Assembly: GCA_039934875.1 (NCBI GenBank)
Contig: JBDTLH010000372.1
Span: 1 to 13,506 of the forward strand
From: JBDTLH01 sp039934875
Lineage (GTDB): Bacteria; Acidobacteriota; Terriglobia; Terriglobales; Acidobacteriaceae
DNA length: 13,506 bases
Reading direction: 5' to 3'
Within the stretch, counting starts at the first letter, position 1. Every line of letters begins with the position of its first letter. Both the position numbers and the translations under genes were made by a program. Positions 7,745 through 13,506 of the stretch are shown in pieces. The notes beneath the pieces were generated by a model. That model made no database searches. It was not told where the DNA came from and worked only from the letters and a program-made list of their open reading frames with translations.

Positions 7745-8170
7745 ATGTCAAACGCCTCCGAATGCATATCTCAAGGCCGCGAAGCCCGCAAAGAAAACCG
7801 GCTATCCGCAGCCCGAGCACATTACGCCGAAGCGGCTCAGATTTATCACGCCGAAAATAATCCACTAGCCTATGCCCACACGATCCGGCACATTGCAGAT
7901 ATGCATCTCGATGAATCAAATCATGCCGAAGCGAAACCACTCTATGAAGAATCTCTGCGGATTTATCGCGGCAACCTCGATACAAAGCTTCTCGATCTGG
8001 CAAATACAATAAGGCCCTACGCTCTTCTTAACGAGGCATCAGGAAACCTCGACACAGCCAGGCAGCTCTGGCAGGAAGCCAGAACACTCTATTCCTCGCT
8101 TGGGTTGGAAGCAGGCGTCAATGAATGTGACGCCCACCTGGCAAAGATCCAACCGCGCTCTCAATCCTGA
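7745..8170 (+). CDS. Small TPR-repeat protein
   Basis: A 141-aa soluble protein made almost entirely of tetratricopeptide-like helix pairs, near residues 9-42, 43-76 and 83-116. The repeated pattern is seen in AARAHYAEAAQIY, AEAKPLYEESLRIY and DTARQLWQEARTLY. TPR arrays bind other proteins; the partner cannot be read from the sequence. There is no signal peptide or membrane segment. I prefer ATG 7745 to an in-frame TTG at 7727 that lies inside the repeat array; neither has a clear Shine-Dalgarno sequence. Third codon positions are only about half G or C by eye, far below the permease, so the gene may have arrived by transfer or be under weak codon selection. It diverges from mutS2 and converges on the GH92 gene with nine bases between stops. 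Confidence 0.8.
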   Translation: MSNASECISQGREARKENRLSAARAHYAEAAQIYHAENNPLAYAHTIRHIADMHLDESNHAEAKPLYEESLRIYRGNLDTKLLDLANTIRPYALLNEASGNLDTARQLWQEARTLYSSLGLEAGVNECDAHLAKIQPRSQS

Positions 8171-8179
8171 CCTGCTGAT

Positions 8180-10516
8180 CTAGAGTCTCTCCATCGAAGG
8201 CGGAGCCGCATCTTCCGCCGATGCCCATGCTTGGTTGGGCGTGCTGCCCATCTCAAACACCAGCTTCCCACCTTGTGCTAAACCCGCGTGACGCAACCAG
8301 ACTTTGTCATGCGGCTTGCCGTTCAACGTCACCGATTGGATGTACCTGTCATCAGGCGACTTCCGCTTTGCCACAATCACCAGTTCCCTACCCTCTCCCA
8401 CTTGAACGACGGCGCGATCGAAGAGCGGCGTTCCGATCACATAATTCGCGCTCACCGGATCGACCGCATAAAATCCCAGCGCGCTGATGACGTACCACGC
8501 GGACATCTGGCCGCAATCTTCATTGCCCGCCAATCCATCCGGCTGATCGTCATACATCGTCTCCAGTAATTGACGCACGCGTTCTTGTGTCTTCCACGGA
8601 GCGCCCGCATACGCATAGAGATAAGCAATATGATGGCTCGGCTCATTGCCGTGCGCATACTGGCCGACCAGTCCGGCGATGTCGGGAGGAGCATCCGGCG
8701 GCTGCTCAGAGCTGGCGTTGAACAACCCATCGAGCTTGGCAACGAAGGCCTCGCGCCCGCCGAACATCTCGATGTACGCCCTTAGGTCGTGCTGGTTAGC
8801 GAACGTCGCCTGCCATGCATTGCATTCGGTGAAGTCGCGCCATTGTTTGGAGTGCCCCATCGCGCGTGGATCGAACGGCTCCGCCCAGCGGCCGTCTTCC
8901 AGCTTCGGATGAATGAACTTCATCTGCTGATCGAAGAGGTTGCGGTAATTCGAAGAGCGCTTGAGCAACGCGTGAGATTCGTCGTTTTCGCCCGCGGCAC
9001 GCGCGACATGAGCGATTGCCCAATCGTCGTAGCAGTAGTCCATTGTCTTGCTGGCAGACTCGCCGATTTTGTCGGCGGGAATGAAACCATACCTGCGGTA
9101 GAGCGCCAGCCCCTCGAAATCATCCTGAAAGGCGCGCTGTTTCATGGGCGCGTATGCCTGCACCACATCGATGCCCTTAAATCCTTTCTGCAGGGCTTCG
9201 GCGATCACCACGACCGAGTGATACCCGGTCATGGTGAATGTCTCACGGCCATCCAGCGGCCAAATTGGCAGTCCGGCGGGGCTCTCGTGCGCCATGCGGA
9301 TGAGGTTGCTGGCGAAGTCCGGCACCCGCTCGGGCAGTATGAGGGTATAGAGCGGATGTGCCGCGCGATAGGTGTCCCACAGCGAGTAGGTACTGTAGTT
9401 GTGCAGCTTCGCGGGCGCATGATGCAGCTCACCGTCCATGCCGCGATACTCGCCGTCCGCGTCGTCAAACAACGCCGGAGCGATCATGGCGTGATAAAGG
9501 GCGGTGTAGAAGATGGTCTTGTGCTTGCTGTTTGCAGTCTCGATCCGGATGCGCCCTAGCTCGCGATTCCAGGCGTCGTTTGCAGAATTGCGCACGCGTT
9601 CAAAGTTCCAATCGGGCAGCTCGGCATGGAGGTTTGCCAAGGCTTTTTCTGCGCTCACCCCGGAGAGAGCGCATTTCACCAGCACAACTTCGCCTTCTTG
9701 ACTTGGCATCTCGAGCACGCACTTCAATGATTTGCCCTTCGCCGGAGTCGCATCCGTCTTAACATCATCGGAATAGAACTGCGCGCGCTGAAATGGCCTG
9801 GAGAACAGCATGGCGAAATAAATCTGCCGTCCTTTCGCCCAGATGTCCGTGCTGCGTCCGCCGAGGATCGTGTCATTGCCAACGACTTTCATTTCCGACC
9901 ACAACACCGTGTTCTGTTTCTCGGTGGGACTGCCGTAACGGTGCGCCAGGTCAAGAATGAAATGGCTGCGATCGCTTTTGGGGAAGGTGTACCGGTGTAA
10001 TCCAACGCGCTCGGTCGCGGTCATCTCGGCGCGAACATTCGGGTCCTTCAACAGCACCGAATAATAGCCCGGAACCGCGATCTCATCCTCATGCGAGAAT
10101 CGCGAACGGTAACCTGCATCAGGATTTTCGCGGCTGCCGGGCACAAGCTTAACTTCGCCCACGCCGGGCATCAACAGCACGTCGAGCAGATCGCCGCATC
10201 CGGTGCCGCTCAGGTGAGTGTGGCTGAACCCCATGATCGACGTATCGGAGCGATGATAGCCGGAGCACCAGTCCCAATCATCGTTGTAGGTGTCGGGACT
10301 GAGCTGCACCATTCCAAAGGGCATGACCGCTCCGGGAAAGGTGTGCCCGTGTCCGCCGGTGCCAATCTTGATGTCTACGAACTGTGTCAGGTCTTGCAAT
10401 GGCGCTGAAGGATTTGCCAACCCGCTGCTAAGCAGCCTGGGAGATCGCGCGGAAGCCAAGCGGGCAACCAAGAGGGTTGAGCCGAAAGCACGGAGGAAGT
10501 CTCTGCGGGTAGCCAC
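8180..10516 (-). CDS. GH92 alpha-mannosidase, Tat-exported
   Basis: Glycoside hydrolase family 92 enzymes are calcium-dependent, inverting exo-alpha-mannosidases that trim mannose from N-glycans and mannans. The protein has 778 aa. The N-terminus TRRDFLRAFGSTLLVARLASA is a twin-arginine signal (RRDFLR, 4-9) with a modest hydrophobic stretch, so folded export by Tat is expected. The N-terminal beta domain has GTGGHGHTFPGAVMPFG (52-68) and GFSHTHLSGTG (96-106). The (alpha/alpha)6 domain has STYSLWDTYRAAHPL (375-389), FTECNAWQATF (562-572, likely acid E564), HGNEPSHHIAYLYAYAG (622-638) and NEDCGQMSAWYVISALGFY (665-683, carboxylates E666 and D667). The start is GTG 10516, placing the Tat motif at the very N-terminus. 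Linkage specificity cannot be read with confidence. No transporter or other glycan gene adjoins it, so it is not part of a visible utilisation locus. Confidence 0.94.
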   Translation of the reverse strand: MATRRDFLRAFGSTLLVARLASARSPRLLSSGLANPSAPLQDLTQFVDIKIGTGGHGHTFPGAVMPFGMVQLSPDTYNDDWDWCSGYHRSDTSIMGFSHTHLSGTGCGDLLDVLLMPGVGEVKLVPGSRENPDAGYRSRFSHEDEIAVPGYYSVLLKDPNVRAEMTATERVGLHRYTFPKSDRSHFILDLAHRYGSPTEKQNTVLWSEMKVVGNDTILGGRSTDIWAKGRQIYFAMLFSRPFQRAQFYSDDVKTDATPAKGKSLKCVLEMPSQEGEVVLVKCALSGVSAEKALANLHAELPDWNFERVRNSANDAWNRELGRIRIETANSKHKTIFYTALYHAMIAPALFDDADGEYRGMDGELHHAPAKLHNYSTYSLWDTYRAAHPLYTLILPERVPDFASNLIRMAHESPAGLPIWPLDGRETFTMTGYHSVVVIAEALQKGFKGIDVVQAYAPMKQRAFQDDFEGLALYRRYGFIPADKIGESASKTMDYCYDDWAIAHVARAAGENDESHALLKRSSNYRNLFDQQMKFIHPKLEDGRWAEPFDPRAMGHSKQWRDFTECNAWQATFANQHDLRAYIEMFGGREAFVAKLDGLFNASSEQPPDAPPDIAGLVGQYAHGNEPSHHIAYLYAYAGAPWKTQERVRQLLETMYDDQPDGLAGNEDCGQMSAWYVISALGFYAVDPVSANYVIGTPLFDRAVVQVGEGRELVIVAKRKSPDDRYIQSVTLNGKPHDKVWLRHAGLAQGGKLVFEMGSTPNQAWASAEDAAPPSMERL

Positions 10517-10522
10517 GGCATC

Positions 10523-10528
10523 ACTATA
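10523..10528 (-). promoter_or_regulatory. Candidate -10 element of the GH92 gene
   Basis: The minus strand reads TATAGT, five of six bases of the sigma-70 -10 consensus, ending six bases before GTG 10516. Transcription would then start at or next to the start codon. No good -35 is visible at the proper spacing. Confidence 0.3.
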
Positions 10529-10537
10529 AACCAGCGG

Positions 10538-10617
10538 AACGGCTGAAGAAGTCGTGAGTCACGGGCTTAAACATTGGCTCGTGACCCGCGACTTAAGTTC
10601 TAGCCCGTCGAGCCGTT
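10538..10617. repeat. Long imperfect palindrome between the GH92 gene and yggS
   Basis: Outer arms AACGGCT (10538-10544) and AGCCGTT (10611-10617) are exact reverse complements. Inside them, AAGTCGTGAGTCACGGGC (10549-10566) matches the reverse complement of 10577-10594 at 15 of 18 positions, with a 10-base loop. In a + strand RNA two of the three differences become G-U pairs. The inner arms also contain 7-bp near-repeats (GTCGTGA, GTCACGG; CTCGTGA, CCCGCGA). It fills most of the divergent gap. It could be a two-sided regulatory site, a REP-like element or a decayed heptamer array. Confidence 0.6.
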
Positions 10618-10622
10618 ACAAT
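10617..10622 (+). promoter_or_regulatory. Candidate -10 element of yggS
   Basis: TACAAT differs from the sigma-70 -10 consensus at one position and ends five bases before the TTG start at 10628. The predicted transcript would have almost no leader. No matching -35 is evident; the palindrome occupies that position. Confidence 0.35.
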
Positions 10623-10627
10623 GCTCT

Positions 10628-11335
10628 TTGGCCGTCACTATTGCGGAAAATGTCGCAGTCATTCGCGAGCGTATTGTCGCTGCGTGCAAACGCTCCCAGC
10701 GCAGCCCTGGAGACGTGCAGTTGATGGCGGTATCGAAGACCAAGCCGGTAGAGATGATTCGCGGGGCTTATGAGGCGGGCATCACGGTCTTCGGCGAGAA
10801 CTATGTGCAGGAGTTCGCCGATAAACTTCCCGTCATCTCCGGACTGCGCATCGAGTGGCACCTGATCGGACATCTGCAATCGAACAAGGCTGCACTCGCC
10901 GCGGAACTCTTCGACGCGTTGGACGTGATCGACTCGTTGAAGCTGGCTGAACGGCTCAATCGCGCTGCCCTCGATCTTGGAAAGATGCTGGATGTGCTGC
11001 TGGAGATCAATATCGGAGGGGAAGAATCGAAGTCGGGGATCGCTCCCGGTTCTCCTGAGTTGAATGAATTGCTGCGCGGCTTCGACCGCCTCCAGGCGCT
11101 GCAACTACGCGGCCTGATGTGCATCCCGCTGATCACGGAGAATCCCGATGACTCGCGACCTTACTTTCGCAGGCTGCGCGAATTGCGCGATGAGCTTGCC
11201 GCGTTGCACCTGCCGCGCGTCGAACTCGACGAGCTCTCAATGGGCATGACACATGATTTCGAGATTGCGATCGAAGAGGGATCTACCTGTGTCCGCGTTG
11301 GCACGGGCATCTTCGGCGAGCGCGAGCCCCGTTAA
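10628..11335 (+). CDS. yggS: YggS/PROSC-family PLP homeostasis protein
   Basis: A 235-aa cytoplasmic protein of the alanine-racemase-like TIM-barrel fold that binds pyridoxal 5'-phosphate and keeps free PLP and amino-acid pools balanced; it has no known catalytic activity. The PLP lysine is K37 in LMAVSKTKP (32-40). Other family signatures are VFGENYVQE, WHLIGHLQSNK, INIGGEESKSG and the C-terminal SMGMTHDFEIAIEEG with VRVGTGIFGERE. Length is normal. The start is TTG 10628: an ATG at 10621 is out of frame, no in-frame ATG lies upstream, and the next in-frame ATG (residue 33) would remove the first barrel strand. No Shine-Dalgarno sequence is visible. It diverges from the GH92 gene across the palindrome and precedes rnpB by about 70 bp. 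Confidence 0.95.
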   Translation: MAVTIAENVAVIRERIVAACKRSQRSPGDVQLMAVSKTKPVEMIRGAYEAGITVFGENYVQEFADKLPVISGLRIEWHLIGHLQSNKAALAAELFDALDVIDSLKLAERLNRAALDLGKMLDVLLEINIGGEESKSGIAPGSPELNELLRGFDRLQALQLRGLMCIPLITENPDDSRPYFRRLRELRDELAALHLPRVELDELSMGMTHDFEIAIEEGSTCVRVGTGIFGEREPR

Positions 11336-11358
11336 TTTGCCATCTTCCCTTAGTGATA

Positions 11359-11378
11359 CCTCTGTGTCCTCTGTGGTT
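11359..11378. repeat. CCTCTGTG(T/G) nonamer repeat upstream of rnpB
   Basis: Two 9-bp units, CCTCTGTGT (11359-11367) and CCTCTGTGG (11368-11376), are followed by TT. On the other strand this reads AACCACAGAGGACACAGAGG, a word I know as a frequent intergenic repeat in Acidobacteria and other environmental bacteria. It abuts the rnpB promoter region. Function unknown. Confidence 0.5.
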
Positions 11379-11403
11379 GCTGTTGCCCTTCCGCAGGTAG
11401 AAT
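11375..11403 (+). promoter_or_regulatory. Candidate rnpB promoter
   Basis: TAGAAT (11398-11403) fits a sigma-70 -10 element and ends six bases before the first paired base of the RNase P RNA at 11410, the expected distance to a start site. A -35 is poor: GGTTGC (11375-11380) has 17-bp spacing, and TTGCTG (11377-11382) looks better but has only 15. The nonamer repeat overlaps this -35 zone. Confidence 0.45.
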
Positions 11404-11407
11404 GAAG

Positions 11408-11792
11408 AAGCAGCGGGGCCGGATGGTCGCAATCCGCAAGGGTTGAGGAAAGTCCGAACTCCACAGAGCAGTGTGCCGGATAACGTCCGGGAGGAGGCAT
11501 TCAAGTGCCTTCGACGGCCAGTGCCACAGAGAAAATACCGCCCGCGAGCAATCGCCGGTAAGGGTGAAAAGGTGCGGTAAGAGCGCACCGGGCGCGCAGT
11601 AATGCGCGTTGCATGGTAAACCCCACACGGAGCAAGACCAAATAGGGAGAGAGCGGCACGCTTTATTGTGTGCCGCGCGCATCGGCTCGGTACGCCAAGA
11701 TCTCCGGGTAGGTTGCTTGAGCCACGCAGTAATGCGTGGCCTAGAGGAATGACCGTTTAAACAGAATTCGGCTTACGAGCCCCGCTGCGAGC
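11408..11792 (+). ncRNA. rnpB: RNase P RNA, bacterial type A
   Basis: This is the catalytic RNA that removes 5' leaders from pre-tRNA. The ends pair as helix P1: GCAGCGGGGC (11410-11419) with GCCCCGCTGC (11779-11788), exact over 10 bp. Conserved core strings are GAGGAAAGTCCGAACTCC (from about 11455), AGGGTGAAAAGGTGCGGTAA, GAGCAAGACCAAATAGG, AGAGGAATGACCG and ACAGAATTCGGCTTAC, the last being the 3' side of P4. Two hairpins have GUAA tetraloops: 11593-11608 (loop 11599-11602) and 11721-11740 (loop 11729-11732, 8-bp perfect stem). They fit L14 and L18, which dock into P8 in type A. Length is about 385 nt, typical. Exact ends are inferred from P1. Open frames on the minus strand here are not genes. 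Confidence 0.97.
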
Positions 11793-11793
11793 T

Positions 11794-11828
11794 TAGCAAC
11801 TAGCAATTGGCAATTAGCAACAAGCAAG
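11794..11828. repeat. Heptamer tandem array, TAGCAAC type, after rnpB
   Basis: Five consecutive 7-bp units read TAGCAAC, TAGCAAT, TGGCAAT, TAGCAAC, AAGCAAG. The array begins right after the mature RNase P RNA end, and its last unit runs into the first arm of the terminator hairpin. It would therefore lie in the 3' trailer of the rnpB precursor. This is the cleanest of the window's arrays. Confidence 0.7.
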
Positions 11829-11852
11829 CCCGGACATCGCTGCCCGGGCTTG
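11825..11852. terminator. Two-sided terminator hairpin between rnpB and the propeller gene
   Basis: Arms CAAGCCCGG (11825-11833) and CCGGGCTTG (11844-11852) pair perfectly over 9 bp with a 10-base loop, midway between two converging transcripts. The T-run after it on the + strand is broken (TTGGTTTG), and the minus side has only a weak one. It may work as a bidirectional terminator or an end-protecting hairpin. Confidence 0.6.
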
Positions 11853-11869
11853 TTGGTTTGCGTCACGTT

Positions 11870-13506
11870 TTATGGTTGGCTCAACAATCCATAGACGACT
11901 AATTGATTGCTGGTGGGCACAAAGACGTGTCCGTCGGCGATCGAAGGCACGGAGAACTTTGCCGCCGAGCCTGCGGTGTCGCGGCCTCCCGCCTGGGCGC
12001 TGTTGTATAACTCCTGGGCGATGTTCGAGGCGTTGTAGGCATGGAGAATAGCGGGCGATCCCCCGTTTGGATCGTAACCGCTATCCTCAACATCCCAGAC
12101 GATCCCATTGGAGTTGCCGTTCGCGGAGATCGATGGGCTGGCGCCATGAACCGTATAGGCCTTATCGCCTCTGGCAATCGGGCCTGCAGTGAGGGTAGAG
12201 CCATTCCATCCATACGCCTTAAGAACGTCGGCCTCGGTATGGTAATAGAGGATACCGTTCCAGTAGGCGGGCGATCCCCAGATGTTGTCGAACTGCTGGG
12301 TGCCGGTCTGGATCGTTTGCACGTTCTGGTCTTGGGAATGGAAGCCGCCCATATTATTGCGGTTGAGCACGAAGACGCGTCCATCTTTGCCCCCTCCGAT
12401 CAATTCATTGTTGGGCATCACGATGGGAGCGCCGCTGCCGATGTCGGCGTCATTCTGCCGCAGATATGCCTCGTTCGAGGGGATGAAGTAATCGAGCACC
12501 TGCAAGCTCGGCGAGAGTTTCAGGAATGCGTCGGGGTAGCTGCCGATGCCGGGATTCACCGGTGTGGTGTCGGTGTCGTCTGCGGATTCGACATACAGGT
12601 TCCCGCTGCCGTCGAAGGCGAACCCTCCGCCACCCTGCCAGATGGTTGCGCCCTTGCCATTGGGAGAGGTATTGAAGACCTCGCGTTGCGCCAGGCTGCC
12701 GGCGTCATAGGCGAGTATCCAGCCGTGATTGCAGTGTCCAAAGCCGAGATATATGCGTCCATTTGCCAGCGCCATGGCTGTGCGCTGATAACAGCCTCCG
12801 GAGAGCGGTACGCGGCCATTGCTGGACCCGTCTCCGGTTCCCGGCACGCTGGCCTGCACCTTTACCGCCCCGACCTGGTCCTGGCCAGTGTGCACGTCGA
12901 GTTTATGCAAATAGAGCGCGCGTCCGGTGGTGACCGCAGCTACGTATAAGCTGCCCAAATTGGGATCGATCACCGGGGTGCTGGTGATTCCCAACAGCGG
13001 CTGAATGCCTTCGGGATCATTGTTCCCGACTGCATTGCCTATGCTTACGTGCCAGAGTTGGCCTCCGCCATTGGCGTCAAAGGCATACACGCTGTCATGT
13101 TCCGTAACCACGAACACCGCGTTGTGATTGGCGCCGTTGATGCTTACGTTGGGAAGATAAAGAGGCTGGCCATATATCTGGCCGTCCACCGCATAGCTAT
13201 ATTTCTTTCCGAAAGTAGATTGATTCACGTTGCTGGGAGTAAGCGTCGTCTCCTGCGCATTCACTCCGGTTTCGGCAAGATCATTCTTGTGCATGGTAAC
13301 CGGCACTGACCCGCCACCGCCGCCACCGCCCGAAGTGACGGTGATGTTCTCACTGGCTTTGATCCATGCTCCGTTGTAGAACTGCACTACCAGATAATGG
13401 CCGCCAGCGCCCGCGGAAATGTTGGTATTTACGTTGCCATTATTGGTCTGGTACATCAAATTGTTGTCCAGATACACCAGGCCTCTCGTGACCGGCGCGG
13501 TGGACT
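11870..13506 (-). CDS. Secreted Ig-like and PQQ-type beta-propeller protein, 5' end missing
   Basis: The frame is open to the window edge, so the N-terminus and any signal peptide are outside; 544 codons are visible. A GTG at 13477 is in frame but falls inside a domain, so it is not the start. Numbering from that GTG: residues 1-47 finish an Ig-like fold (VYLDNNLMYQ, HYLVVQFYNGAW, ENITV), followed by a Gly7 linker (50-56). A beta-propeller of PQQ/pyrrolo-quinoline type then runs to the end. It includes MHKNDLAETGVNAQETTL, DGQIYGQPLYLPNV, VTEHDSVYAFDA, ITSTPVIDP, VPGTGDG and GKDGRVFVLNRNN. The only two cysteines, C229 and C249, could form a disulfide. The architecture is common in acidobacterial secreted proteins; catalytic activity is uncertain and no cofactor site is proven. 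It ends in TAA and converges on rnpB. Confidence 0.88.
   Translation of the reverse strand, partial: STAPVTRGLVYLDNNLMYQTNNGNVNTNISAGAGGHYLVVQFYNGAWIKASENITVTSGGGGGGGSVPVTMHKNDLAETGVNAQETTLTPSNVNQSTFGKKYSYAVDGQIYGQPLYLPNVSINGANHNAVFVVTEHDSVYAFDANGGGQLWHVSIGNAVGNNDPEGIQPLLGITSTPVIDPNLGSLYVAAVTTGRALYLHKLDVHTGQDQVGAVKVQASVPGTGDGSSNGRVPLSGGCYQRTAMALANGRIYLGFGHCNHGWILAYDAGSLAQREVFNTSPNGKGATIWQGGGGFAFDGSGNLYVESADDTDTTPVNPGIGSYPDAFLKLSPSLQVLDYFIPSNEAYLRQNDADIGSGAPIVMPNNELIGGGKDGRVFVLNRNNMGGFHSQDQNVQTIQTGTQQFDNIWGSPAYWNGILYYHTEADVLKAYGWNGSTLTAGPIARGDKAYTVHGASPSISANGNSNGIVWDVEDSGYDPNGGSPAILHAYNASNIAQELYNSAQAGGRDTAGSAAKFSVPSIADGHVFVPTSNQLVVYGLLSQP

Noticed and set aside
8789..9559. A 256-codon + frame opposite the GH92 gene
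   Set aside because: Antisense shadow; the GH92 frame carries all family motifs over the same bases.
11237..11682. Three minus-strand frames of 87-110 codons over rnpB
   Set aside because: They are the complement of a structured RNA gene whose conserved helices explain the sequence.
12041..12949. A 302-codon + frame opposite the propeller gene
   Set aside because: Antisense shadow of a confident minus-strand gene; no recognisable motif or ribosome binding site.

Overview
The window reads as chromosomal DNA from an Acidobacteriota species, probably class Terriglobia. Three features point there: a duplicated orphan MacB/FtsX permease of the type called ADOP, a secreted Ig-like plus PQQ-type beta-propeller protein with a poly-glycine linker, and a Tat-exported GH92 mannosidase beside housekeeping genes. 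Coding G+C is high and GTG/TTG starts are common. The assignment comes from recognising families, not from a database search.

Layout. Positions 1-135 hold the 3' end of an unidentified + gene. After a 290-bp non-coding gap comes the ADOP permease (426-2969, +). Next is a minus-strand block read right to left: mutS2 (7690-5249), a small gene broken by a one-base shift in an A8 tract (5195-4913), and dnaG (4794-3010). The block meets the permease tail to tail. A small TPR protein (7745-8170, +) diverges from mutS2 and converges on a GH92 alpha-mannosidase (10516-8180, -). A YggS-type PLP-binding protein (10628-11335, +) follows across a divergent gap that holds a long imperfect palindrome. The RNase P RNA gene rnpB (about 11408-11792, +) comes next, with its own candidate promoter, and ends at a hairpin shared with a converging beta-propeller protein (13506-11870, -) whose N-terminus lies outside the window.

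How the genes work together. mutS2, the broken small gene and dnaG may share a transcript around DNA replication and recombination control. rnpB and yggS are housekeeping. The permease, GH92 enzyme and propeller protein act in the envelope or outside the cell, which fits a soil heterotroph using glycans. No mobile element, CRISPR array, tRNA or rRNA was found.

The least expected signals are two. The first is the 93-codon gene downstream of mutS2: it has a strong ribosome binding site, reads as one sensible protein only if one A of the A8 tract is skipped, and has a perfect hairpin six bases after the tract. The second is a set of degenerate 7-bp tandem arrays, each with its own unit sequence, in at least three intergenic gaps.
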